DNA of 64,000 bases. Source: Chryseobacterium capnotolerans. GTDB lineage: Bacteria; Bacteroidota; Bacteroidia; Flavobacteriales; Weeksellaceae. The notes beneath the pieces are model-generated. The model saw nothing but the letters and a program-made list of their open reading frames with translations. It ran no database searches and had not been told where the DNA came from. A program made the translations under genes and the position numbers. Below, piece after piece: positions 1 through 8,068 of the stretch. Location of the stretch: NCBI RefSeq assembly GCF_021278965.1, contig NZ_CP065589.1:67001-131000 (forward strand), written 5' to 3'. How positions within the stretch are numbered: the first letter of the stretch is position 1; every line of letters starts with the position of its first letter.

Positions 1-1
1 T

Positions 2-697
2 CCAGATTTGTTAAAAGCTATTATGCTAGTGTCAGGTGGATTAAGTGGAGGAATGTCTTCTGTAATTGCTGGAGGGAATTTTTGGATGGGAATGAGACAG
101 GGATTAATAACTAGTGGATTGAACCATTTAGGACACATGGCATTTGAAAAAGCTGGTGAAGATATATCTGCGACGAAAGAAGATAAAGATCGTTATAAGG
201 AAACAAAAACAGCTTATTATAAAATGCTAAAAGAAGGAAAATATGAAGGCGCATTAAACCTTCTGACAAGTACATTTAAATTTAATGAAGGATTAGTAGA
301 ATATTTTTGTGGATACGATATAAGAAAAGACGATCAAACATTTTTTGTAACTCATTCAGAAGCTAAAGATGGCGCATGGATCGAAATCCATACTGGGTTC
401 TTGAAAGAGTTTGGAACTGCTACAAGAGCATTGTTTCATGAATGGCACCACATAAAGCAAAACTATATCCTAATTAAATTTGATAAGAGCTATGAATATC
501 ATTCTTTTAGGGAATTTGATGCTTATATTCAAACGGTTACTAACCCATTCCTGCCGCCTGCAGAAAGTTCAGCAATGCAGCAATGGACTAAAAGTATAAG
601 TGAATACTGGAATGGCACTAATGGAAGAGAAGCTGTTCCTGCACATGTTAAAAGCAAGTATTTGATGAATTTATCTTTTCAATTTTTACTACGCTAA
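2..697 (+). CDS. C-terminal tip of an RHS-type polymorphic toxin, metallopeptidase-like (5' truncated)
   Basis: The frame is open to the left edge of the window, so the true start lies outside; the first possible start codon here is a TTG at 8. Numbering from that TTG, residues 9-43 are glycine-rich (GGLSGGMSSVIAGG, then a GMRQGLITSGLNH stretch). This resembles the segment that joins the RHS or pre-toxin core to the toxin domain in Bacteroidota polymorphic toxins. The variable tip follows: residues 144-148 read HEWHH, which fits the HExxH zinc-metallopeptidase signature, and FREFDAY at about 167-172 supplies an acidic residue that could be the third zinc ligand. I infer a secreted or contact-delivered peptidase toxin. 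The gene overlaps its neighbour by one base (TAATG at 695-699), as expected for a toxin-immunity pair. The RHS core itself is not in the window, so the delivery route is unknown. Confidence 0.6.
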   Translation, partial: PDLLKAIMLVSGGLSGGMSSVIAGGNFWMGMRQGLITSGLNHLGHMAFEKAGEDISATKEDKDRYKETKTAYYKMLKEGKYEGALNLLTSTFKFNEGLVEYFCGYDIRKDDQTFFVTHSEAKDGAWIEIHTGFLKEFGTATRALFHEWHHIKQNYILIKFDKSYEYHSFREFDAYIQTVTNPFLPPAESSAMQQWTKSISEYWNGTNGREAVPAHVKSKYLMNLSFQFLLR

Positions 698-1155
698 TGA
701 AACCAATTATTTTTTCAATTTTTATGTTCTTGTTTATTACCTGTTTAGGACAGGAAAAACAAACGGAATACACCTATAAGATTCATATTGATAACATTAA
801 TATGGGAGAAGTAATGCTTGAAATCAGAAACCCTAATAAAAAATCACTTAGGGTTTCTGACAATATTGATAATAATGCTTTAATAGTTACAGCATTCCAG
901 AAAAGTGATACTGAAGCCGAAGGGTATGAAGATATCGATTATCCTAAAAAACATTTTGATTGCTTTGTAGAGCCGTGCTTTCCCTACACGTTTTTACTTA
1001 AAAAGAATAGGGCAAAGCAATATAAGTTCAATATTTTTAGCCCTTCTCCATTAGAAAAAAATAAATGGTATCGTTTTAAAGTCTCTTTAGAAACAAGAAT
1101 CTGTAAAAACTGTCATTTTATAAGCAGCGATTGGATTTACTTTAAAAGACAATAA
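697..1155 (+). CDS. Secreted protein of unknown family, candidate immunity protein
   Basis: A protein of 152 residues whose ATG overlaps the stop codon of the toxin tip by one base, implying translational coupling. Residues 1-18 form a signal peptide (hydrophobic IFSIFMFLFITC followed by LGQEK), so the product probably acts in the periplasm or outer envelope. The remainder is rich in beta-prone segments and contains two cysteine pairs, CFVEPC near residue 88 and CKNC near residue 136, which could form disulfides. I do not recognise the family. Its position directly after a variable toxin tip, with one-base overlap, is the main argument for an immunity role. A signal peptide is compatible with protection against a toxin that acts or enters through the periplasm. 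This is inference from context and not from homology. Confidence 0.5.
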   Translation: MKPIIFSIFMFLFITCLGQEKQTEYTYKIHIDNINMGEVMLEIRNPNKKSLRVSDNIDNNALIVTAFQKSDTEAEGYEDIDYPKKHFDCFVEPCFPYTFLLKKNRAKQYKFNIFSPSPLEKNKWYRFKVSLETRICKNCHFISSDWIYFKRQ

Positions 1156-1237
1156 AATTGTTTTCAGACAAGCTATAGGTAAGAGTTGTTCAACGGCAAA
1201 ATGTAACAAAATTTTAATTAAATTTAGGGAGTAAGTA

Positions 1238-1792
1238 TTACTTCAACCTATCCGGATTCTGCTTCAAAAAACTATCCCATCCGGAATAAGACTTGGTATC
1301 TGTAATCGTTCCGGAATTAAAATGATGACATACGGCAACGGCAAGACCATCGGAAGCATCTAAATATTTTGTTGGAAATTCCTTCAGCTTAAAAAGATTC
1401 TGAAGCATTCCTGCTACCTGCTCTTTGCTGGCATTCCCATTTCCGGTAATGGCCATTTTAATTTTTTTAGGAGAATATTCAGTGATGGGAATATTTCTGT
1501 ATAGGCTGGCTGCCATAGCAACCCCTTGAGCTCTTCCCAACTTAAGCATACTCTGTACGTTTTTCCCAAAGAATGGGGCTTCAAGTGCTACTTCGTCAGG
1601 GTGATACTCGTCAATTAATGCTAATGTCTTTTCAAAAATATATTTTAGCTTGGTCTCATGGTTGGGGTATTTTTTTAGAATCAATTCATGAAGGGCAATC
1701 ATCTCCATTTTATCTTTTTTAACGGAAATAAGACCAAATCCCATCACGGTTGTTCCGGGATCAATACCTAAAATTATCTTCTCTGCAATCAT
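1238..1792 (-). CDS. ruvC: Crossover junction endodeoxyribonuclease RuvC
   Basis: RuvC resolves Holliday junctions together with RuvAB by cutting two strands of like polarity. The protein has 184 residues from the ATG at 1792; an upstream in-frame TTG at 1801 is less likely. The four acidic catalytic positions of the RNase H-like fold are visible: Asp in GIDPGT near the N terminus, Glu in ALEAPFFGKN, and the final acidic pair in YLDASDGLAVA. Length and spacing are normal for the family. The gene runs alone on the minus strand, facing the toxin-immunity pair, and no ruvA or ruvB lies next to it here. Identification is firm. Confidence 0.95.
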   Translation of the reverse strand: MIAEKIILGIDPGTTVMGFGLISVKKDKMEMIALHELILKKYPNHETKLKYIFEKTLALIDEYHPDEVALEAPFFGKNVQSMLKLGRAQGVAMAASLYRNIPITEYSPKKIKMAITGNGNASKEQVAGMLQNLFKLKEFPTKYLDASDGLAVAVCHHFNSGTITDTKSYSGWDSFLKQNPDRLK

Positions 1793-1978
1793 TGGGATCA
1801 AAGATAGGGCTTTCTCATGTTTTAAAGAGTGGGAAAATATATTTTAAATATTCAATTATATTTAAAATTTTCATTTTTACATTGACTGCTTTGATGCTTT
1901 TCCTATGTTTTTTATTTTTTTTTCTGTTTTTGATTAAAATTAATTGAATACTTTATTAATTTTAAATAAAAATTGATT

Positions 1979-2467
1979 ATGAAAAAATTATTCAATGGTC
2001 TAATCATTCTCACGCTTTTATTATGTAGTTTTCAAAAAGAAAGTGAGACAGAGTTATCCGCTAATGCCACTGTTGCAACAGAAAATGACAGAATTATTTA
2101 TCTGTTTTTTAAGGCAGATAAAGATCAATCAGGGATTGACAAAATCGTTCTCCAAAACAGCAGAATTTCAAATGGAAGATTGAAATACAGTGTTTCTTTT
2201 AAAAGAAATGAAGCTCAAAAAGGGGATTATATCATTACACTTGCAGAATCGGGAGGAAGAGAAATAGCCCAACAGCTTATAAAAAATCCGCTCAACCCTA
2301 CATTAGAAGTTTACGAAAAAGAAGGAATTACAAGACAAAAAGCATCTCTTCAGAATGTAGAGTTCAGTGCAAGGTTTTCTTATTCTGAAAATATCCAACT
2401 TGTAAAAATTGAGAAAGTAACAGAGTCAGGAGTTCAACTATTATTCACTCAAAAACTATCATTATGA
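1979..2467 (+). CDS. Putative lipoprotein of unknown family, coupled to the M64 peptidase
   Basis: A protein of 162 residues counted from the ATG at 1979; a TTG two codons upstream is a weaker choice. The N terminus carries a hydrophobic segment ending in LLLCSFQKE, which resembles a lipobox with Cys as the first mature residue. The rest has alternating beta-prone stretches and a KGDYIITL segment; I recognise no domain. The last four bases (ATGA, 2464-2467) are shared with the start of the secreted M64 peptidase, so the two are almost certainly one transcript and translationally coupled. A role as accessory, anchor or inhibitor of the peptidase is possible but is inferred only from this arrangement. 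Confidence 0.6.
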   Translation: MKKLFNGLIILTLLLCSFQKESETELSANATVATENDRIIYLFFKADKDQSGIDKIVLQNSRISNGRLKYSVSFKRNEAQKGDYIITLAESGGREIAQQLIKNPLNPTLEVYEKEGITRQKASLQNVEFSARFSYSENIQLVKIEKVTESGVQLLFTQKLSL

Positions 2468-3825
2468 AAAAAGTTTTATTCTCCCTTTTGATAAGCAGCA
2501 GTTGTTTTGCTCAGGTATTTGAAACGGTTCCTCTTTTACAAAACGGCGATAACAGTAAACGTGTAGTGATTGCTGTACTAGGAGATGGATTTACCACTTC
2601 TGAACAAGCTGCATTTACGGCATCAGCGACTACTACTATAAATTATCTTTTTACAAAAAGCCCCTATAATCAGTATAAAAATTACTTCAATGCTTATGCT
2701 GTTAAAGTTGTCTCCACAGAATCTGGAGTGAAACACCCGGGAACTGCTACAGATGTTATTGAGCCGGTAATTCCTGTGTCTAATCCCAACAACTATCTTG
2801 GCTCTTCATTTGATTTTGGCGTTCACAGATGTATCTACAGTAATACCACTAATAAAGTAGGACAGGTACTGGCTGCTAGTATTCCTGATTATGACATTAC
2901 ATACATATTAGGTAACTCCACAGAATATGGAGGATGTGGCGGCACTTATGCTTTTGCTTCTTTAGCGGCTGCGTCCAATGAGATTGTAGTTCATGAATTA
3001 GGACACTCATTTGGGGAGTTAGCCGATGAATATTGGTTTGCAGGTTCACTTGAATCACCCAATAAGACCCAGAATTCTAATCCTGCTACAATAAAATGGA
3101 AAAACTGGATCGGGATAAATGGAATAGGAATCAATCCGTACACAGAGAGCCCAACATGGTTCAGACCTCATCAGAATTGCGAGATGAGATTTCTTGACAG
3201 ACAATTTTGTTCCGTGTGTAAAGAAACGATCATTGAAAAAATCCATTCATTAGTTTCTCCTGTGGATTCTTTTACACCAGCAAATACCTCTTCAGTAAAT
3301 GCTTCAGCGGATGTTACCTTTACAGTGAATGAAATACTTCCTGTTCCTAATACTCTAGTCAATTCTTGGAAGCTGAACGGAACCACACTTACAGCCACGG
3401 GAAATACACTTACTCTGAGCCCTTCACAACTTAATGCGGGAAGTAATACATTACTCTTTTCTGTTGTAGATGACAATCCTCTTTTGAAAGTGGATAATCA
3501 TAGCAGTATACATATTACGAATGTTTCTTGGACATTAATAAAATCTACCCTTGGACTTTCTGAAGTGAATGCGGAAGAAAGAAGATTCAGCATCTATCCG
3601 AACCCTACAACAGGTGAATTTTATATAAAAGGAAAAAAAGACTTCTCGAAAAATGTGAATGTTGAAATATATGATGCTTCAGGAAAACGTATTCCTAATA
3701 AGTTTGAGCTAAGCGAACCCGCATCAATCAAAATTGATATTAAAAACTTTCCGACCGGAACTTATCTGATGAATATCATTGAAAATAAAAACATTATTAT
3801 TTCCCAAAAGATTATAAAAGAATAA
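2464..3825 (+). CDS. Secreted M64-family (IgA peptidase-like) zinc metallopeptidase with T9SS type A sorting domain
   Basis: A protein of 453 residues. Residues 1-17 are a signal peptide ending in CFAQ. The M64 hallmarks follow: VVIAVLGDGFTT near residue 36, and the zinc site HELGHSFGELADEYW near residue 178, which combines HExxH with the downstream GxxxDEY of this family. The C-terminal part, from about residue 265, has Ig-like character and ends in a T9SS type A sorting domain (YPNPTTGEFYIKG, then a PTGTYLMNI motif), so the enzyme is predicted to cross the outer membrane by type IX secretion and be released or surface bound. M64 peptidases include the Clostridium IgA protease, but the substrate here is unknown. 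It is translated from an ATGA overlap with the lipoprotein upstream and followed by a strong hairpin terminator. Confidence 0.88.
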   Translation: MKKVLFSLLISSSCFAQVFETVPLLQNGDNSKRVVIAVLGDGFTTSEQAAFTASATTTINYLFTKSPYNQYKNYFNAYAVKVVSTESGVKHPGTATDVIEPVIPVSNPNNYLGSSFDFGVHRCIYSNTTNKVGQVLAASIPDYDITYILGNSTEYGGCGGTYAFASLAAASNEIVVHELGHSFGELADEYWFAGSLESPNKTQNSNPATIKWKNWIGINGIGINPYTESPTWFRPHQNCEMRFLDRQFCSVCKETIIEKIHSLVSPVDSFTPANTSSVNASADVTFTVNEILPVPNTLVNSWKLNGTTLTATGNTLTLSPSQLNAGSNTLLFSVVDDNPLLKVDNHSSIHITNVSWTLIKSTLGLSEVNAEERRFSIYPNPTTGEFYIKGKKDFSKNVNVEIYDASGKRIPNKFELSEPASIKIDIKNFPTGTYLMNIIENKNIIISQKIIKE

Positions 3826-3830
3826 ATTTA

Positions 3831-3875
3831 AGCTAGCAGAGATCGACTAACTAGTTGATCTCTGCTAGCTTTTTC
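3831..3875 (+). terminator. Intrinsic terminator after the M64 gene, overlapping the end of the LigT gene
   Basis: Perfect 14-bp arms (3831-3844 and 3857-3870) followed by five T residues. The right arm lies inside the last codons of the opposite-strand LigT gene, whose stop codon sits in the loop at 3851-3853. Confidence 0.8.
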
Positions 3876-4381
3876 TCTGCAATAGGAACCCAATTCCCAT
3901 CATGGCGTAACAATAGAATTTTATTAACTAAAAATTTAGTTTTGTATTCTTGGTGCTCATATTTTTCCCAGGCTTTAAGATAATTTTCCCAGCTAAGATC
4001 CCTGTATCCTACAGTCATATGTGGGGTAAAAGAATATTTTGTAAAGTTAAACTGCTGTTTTACCCTATCGTGAAGATCTGTTAAAGAGAGATTGTCTTCA
4101 GGATGCACAAAAATCACCGGATTTTTGGGATTGGCAAAACTGCCGAAGCCATTCAATTCAATTTCAAAGGGTGAAAGGCTGGTGTTAATTTTTTGAAATG
4201 CAATGTGAATATCTTCTTCCAATTCCAGCTCTCTGGAGAAAGGAGGGAAAAGAGTAATATGGGCTTCATTTTTTAAGGCTTTGGAATTACCATAAGAAAC
4301 TGCCATATCTCTTTTGAAAACCTTTATTTCTTCAATAATATCCTCAGGCGGATAGATGGCTATGAAGTACATTTTTTTCAT
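3851..4381 (-). CDS. 2H phosphoesterase, 2'-5' RNA ligase (LigT/ThpR-like) family
   Basis: A protein of 176 residues. It carries the two HxT/S signatures of 2H phosphoesterases: HITLFPPF near residue 42 and HMTVGYRD near residue 120, which form the active site in LigT, ThpR and related RNA 2',3'-cyclic phosphodiesterases. Length agrees with the family. Such enzymes hydrolyse 2',3'-cyclic phosphates or act on 2'-5' linkages, but the physiological substrate cannot be told from sequence. The final codons and stop are embedded in the terminator hairpin shared with the convergent M64 gene. It is a single-gene unit. Confidence 0.85.
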   Translation of the reverse strand: MKKMYFIAIYPPEDIIEEIKVFKRDMAVSYGNSKALKNEAHITLFPPFSRELELEEDIHIAFQKINTSLSPFEIELNGFGSFANPKNPVIFVHPEDNLSLTDLHDRVKQQFNFTKYSFTPHMTVGYRDLSWENYLKAWEKYEHQEYKTKFLVNKILLLRHDGNWVPIAEKKLAEIN

Positions 4382-4476
4382 AAAGCAAATTAAAAAATAA
4401 ATTTAAATGTATAAAAAACTGCACAAAATGCGGGCTTTTCACCTATTTATTATTTATCTTCAGTACTAGATAAAAA

Positions 4477-5583
4477 CTAGTGTCCTGATCTAAGCTGATT
4501 AAGAGTATTTTCAAGATGATCTGTGATCTTCTTCACTTCAATATGAGGTTTAAAGACCAGGCCTTTCCCTTTTTCTTCATCTGCAATATTAGAAAGGATA
4601 ATCACGGAAGTCTTCGTTTCAGGGTAGTAGATATTCAGGGAAGGGGAGCCTTTTACATATCCACTGTGAAAATAAGAATTCGGCTTGCCTATGTTGAGCA
4701 TGATTCCATAAGCATAGCCCATTTTTCCAAAGATAGCATGTCTTCTTTCCGCACTTTTTGCCATGAAAAGTGTAAGGGTTTCAGGTTTTAGAATTTTTCC
4801 ACTATACAATGCATTATTCCATGTATGAAGATCCTGAATAGTAGAAAGAATTCCTCCGGCAGGTGTCCCGATTTCTTTACCTCCTAATCTTTTGGGCATG
4901 TTGGGAACTTCCTGAAACTGATTTGTATTTCCAAGGTAGGCTGATGCAAAATTAGAGCCTTTAAAAATATCTCCGGTTGAAGATTGGGCCATTCCTGCTT
5001 TTTTAAACAATTCCAACGCATTGTCATCGTATGATTTTCCAGATACCGTTTCTACAATTTTTCCTAGTGCATTAAATCCATCATTGGAATAGTAGAAATC
5101 TGTTCCACTTTTAAACATCAGTTTCCCACCCATCAAATTCAATCCTGAAGTGTGGTTCAAAAGCTGATGAATCGTAATATTTTCATACTCTTTGATCTGA
5201 AATTCCTTTAAATACTTAGAAACTTTATCCGTCACATTTAATTTTCCCTGCTCCATCTGAAGTAAAATCATAACGGCAGTGAACTGCTTGCTTACAGATC
5301 CGATGGCAAAAATGGTATTGCTGTCTATTTTAGCTTTTCTCTTAAAATCAGAATACCCGCTTTCTTTTCTGTAAAGAGGAAGGGAATCCTTGAAAACCGC
5401 AATACTTCCATTGAAATGATACTTTTTGAATACAGAATCAATCTGCTGTTCCAAAAGGGTTTTCTGAAAAGCAGTGATGGTAGAATCAACAATGGCTTTT
5501 TTATCAACGGGTGGTGGTGGAGTTTCTGTTTTACATGATAATAAAAAACAAAAGGGAAGAAGGAACAATAAATTTTTGATCAC
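4477..5583 (-). CDS. Lipoprotein serine hydrolase, class C beta-lactamase/esterase family
   Basis: A protein of 368 residues with a lipoprotein signal (LLPFCFLLSCKTE). The penicillin-binding-like motifs are all present: SVSK (SxxK, catalytic Ser and Lys) near residue 97, YSN near residue 164, and HSG near residue 307 in place of KTG. This triad defines the Pfam beta-lactamase family, which also includes D-aminopeptidases and esterases, so resistance to beta-lactams should not be assumed. The mature protein starts with a PPPP stretch, a typical linker in Bacteroidota lipoproteins. It is transcribed divergently from the PLP decarboxylase with a 176-bp gap between them. Confidence 0.88.
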   Translation of the reverse strand: MIKNLLFLLPFCFLLSCKTETPPPPVDKKAIVDSTITAFQKTLLEQQIDSVFKKYHFNGSIAVFKDSLPLYRKESGYSDFKRKAKIDSNTIFAIGSVSKQFTAVMILLQMEQGKLNVTDKVSKYLKEFQIKEYENITIHQLLNHTSGLNLMGGKLMFKSGTDFYYSNDGFNALGKIVETVSGKSYDDNALELFKKAGMAQSSTGDIFKGSNFASAYLGNTNQFQEVPNMPKRLGGKEIGTPAGGILSTIQDLHTWNNALYSGKILKPETLTLFMAKSAERRHAIFGKMGYAYGIMLNIGKPNSYFHSGYVKGSPSLNIYYPETKTSVIILSNIADEEKGKGLVFKPHIEVKKITDHLENTLNQLRSGH

Positions 5584-5759
5584 GGGTGTTTATTTTTTGA
5601 AATTAAAATTGATATTCTTAAAGATACTGAAATTTTTAAGAGCGTTGTAGGATGCAAAATGCGTGCTAAGAAGGGATATTTAACGTAATTAATGTACATT
5701 TAATGGTTCTTTGAAGACTATTCAATACATTTGAATAGATTATATGTAATCCTTACATC

Positions 5760-7168
5760 ATGAAAGAGCATTTGAAAAATGATTCAGTGAACATAAGCCA
5801 TCTATTGGACATTATAAAAAAACAAAGTACTGAATATCTGAACAGTCTTGCAGACAGACCAACCTCTATCACTAGCACGTTTATATCAGAAGCAATAGAT
5901 ATTCCGGAGTATGGCTACGGAACGGAAGAAGTCATAAAACTATTCAATAAAAGATTTGAACCTATTATGGTAGGGTCGGCTGGACCGAGATATCTTGGAT
6001 TTGTTACCGGAGGCGCTACTCCAGCTTCTGTGGCAGGTGATTGGCTTACTAGCATTTATGACCAAAATACCCAATCCACAAAAGGCCAGGGAGATATTTC
6101 AGCAAATGTAGAAATGGAAACAATAAAGCTTATCCTGGAGCTGTTGGAACTTCCTGATAGCTTTTTAGGTGGTTTTGTAACAGGAGCAACAATGTCGAAT
6201 TTTACCTGTCTGGCAGTTGCCCGTCAATGGCTGGGAAAAGAAAAAGGAAGAGATTTTGCTAAAGAAGGAATTTCTGAAACCATCAAAGTGCTTACGGCAA
6301 CTCCCCACTCTTCATCTATAAAGTCTTTATCTCTTTTAGGGATGGGCAGCAATAACATCATCAAAATTAGAACAGATGGGGATGATCGTGAAGCCATTTC
6401 TATTAAAGATCTGGAAGAACAAATTATAAAGCTAAATGGTGAACCGTTTATATTGATCTCCAGCGGAGGAACAGTAAATACTGTGGATTTTGATGATTTT
6501 ATACAAATAAAAAGTTAAAGGAAACATATAATTTCTGGTGGCATATTGATGCAGCATTCGGAGGTTTCGCAGCCTGTTCTGATCATTATAAGCATCTTGT
6601 TGAAGGTTGGGAGTATGCAGACAGTATTACCATAGATTGTCATAAATGGCTGAATGTACCTTACGAAAGTGCTATATTTCTGGTAAAACAACAATATAAT
6701 ATTTTGCAGGTAGAAACTTTTCAGAACTCAAATGCTCCCTATTTAGTTGATCCGCTGGCTGATTTCAGTTATTTAAATTTTCTTCCTGAGAACTCAAGAC
6801 GATTAAAGGCGCTTCCTGCCTGGTTTTCTATAATGGCCTATGGTAAGCAAGGATATCGGGACATTGTAGAAAATAATGTTTCACTGGCCCGAAATTTTGG
6901 AATACTGATTGAAAATAGCAATGATTTTAAACTTTTAGCTCCAGTACGCCTCAATACAGTATGTTTTACTCTCAAAGATGATGACAAACAGAGTGAGGTA
7001 GGAAGATTTCTTGAAATGCTTAATCATACAGGAAAAGTTTTTATGACTCCCACTTTTTATAATCAGCATAAAGGCATCCGTGCAGCTTTTGTCAATTGGA
7101 AAACCACAGAAACAGATGTTCAATTAATCTTTGATACGATGAACAATATTATTACACAGTTAAAATAA
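5760..7168 (+). pseudogene. PLP-dependent group II amino acid decarboxylase-like gene, split by a one-base frameshift
   Basis: The N-terminal half reads from 5760 to a stop at 6516-6518. The C-terminal half continues in another frame and includes HIDAAFGG (cofactor-binding Asp) and DCHKWLN (Schiff-base Lys). Adding one A to the A5 run at 6509-6513 joins DDFIQI to KKLKETYNFWW and restores 469 residues without interruption, as expected for the aromatic-amino-acid, glutamate or diaminobutyrate decarboxylase family. The substrate cannot be assigned. Both halves retain intact motifs, with no further stops, so the break is either recent or a sequence error. The A5 run has no classic -1 slippery heptamer in the right phase. 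If the lesion is real, the first half lacks the catalytic lysine and would be inactive. Confidence 0.8.
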
Positions 7169-7176
7169 AATTTTAA

Positions 7177-7217
7177 TGCCACGAATACCTTTTGCAAATC
7201 TAAAGGTATTCGTGGCA
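7177..7217 (-). terminator. Intergenic hairpin between convergent genes
   Basis: Perfect 16-bp inverted repeat (7177-7192 with 7202-7217). The U-rich tail lies on the minus-strand side, so it most likely ends the downstream minus-strand gene, although it sits between two convergent genes. Confidence 0.6.
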
Positions 7218-7231
7218 AAAAAATAGGGGTT

Positions 7232-7942
7232 TTATTCTGGAATCAGATCGCAGAACCAGAAAACATATTCTTCATCCTCATCCTCCGGATTGGTTTTCGG
7301 TTTAGGATATGTCTTTTTTACTGTTTCTCCAATTTCAAACTGAACCGGACTTTTAAAAATAGGGCCATCAAAAGTAAACGTATGAAATTCCCCATTTTCT
7401 CCACAAGGATCTACATTTTCAGGAAGATCATCAAGGAACTGCTGGTCAATGATTCTTCCCGCAAAGCTTTTATCAAGATAAGTACCATTTACACAGGTTA
7501 CAATTGTTTTAAATCCCAATTTTAAAAATTCCCGGATGAGGTCTGAGGTATTTTGTTTCCAAAGAGGAAAGACAGCCTGCATTCCGATGGTATTTAATTG
7601 TTTTTCCCTGTACTGGCGAAGATCTTCCAGAAAAATATCTCCGAAAATGGAATGGGTAATACCCTGAGCTTGTATTTCAGCCATTGTGGTATTCATTATT
7701 TCCTGATATTCTTCCATGGAAGGTTCTTTTGGGAGTTCCATTTTAATAAGGGGAATGCCAAGGAGGGAAGCTTGCTGCTCCAACAGAAGAATATGAACAC
7801 CATGCATGGAAATTCTTTGAAACTCTTTATTAATGCTGGTTAAGAGGGTATAGACTTCATACTGATCTTCCTGTAAAATTTTGTGAAGAGCCAATGCAGA
7901 ATCTTTTCCGCTGCTCCAATTAAATAAGGCTTTAGGCTTCAT
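7232..7942 (-). CDS. ATP-pyrophosphatase of the diphthine--ammonia ligase (Dph6)-like family
   Basis: A protein of 236 residues. The N-terminal PP-loop SSGKDSALALHK (residues about 9-20) marks the adenine nucleotide alpha-hydrolase/ATP-pyrophosphatase fold, and the later FGDIFLEDLR and CVNGTYLDKSFAGR segments match the Dph6-related bacterial proteins. In archaea and eukaryotes Dph6 amidates diphthine on EF-2; bacteria lack diphthamide, so the bacterial substrate is unknown. Length is normal. It appears as an independent gene with its own hairpin downstream. Confidence 0.82.
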   Translation of the reverse strand: MKPKALFNWSSGKDSALALHKILQEDQYEVYTLLTSINKEFQRISMHGVHILLLEQQASLLGIPLIKMELPKEPSMEEYQEIMNTTMAEIQAQGITHSIFGDIFLEDLRQYREKQLNTIGMQAVFPLWKQNTSDLIREFLKLGFKTIVTCVNGTYLDKSFAGRIIDQQFLDDLPENVDPCGENGEFHTFTFDGPIFKSPVQFEIGETVKKTYPKPKTNPEDEDEEYVFWFCDLIPE

Positions 7943-8068
7943 TACTCCAAATTTCTATTTATCCTGCAATTTTATGACAAAATTTGTAACATTTTGGTGA
8001 TTTATAGAGTCTAATTGTTATAATAGACTTGAAAACACTCAAAATTAAACAGATTTAAAATAAAACAC

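Noticed and set aside
1750..1947. Plus-strand ORF of 65 codons starting in ruvC
   Set aside because: It overlaps the ruvC 5' end and then runs through poly-T sequence, giving an artificial hydrophobic tail.
6505..6520. Programmed -1 frameshift signal in the PLP decarboxylase gene
   Set aside because: The codons ATA AAA AGT do not form a standard X XXY YYZ heptamer in phase, and I saw no strong downstream hairpin.
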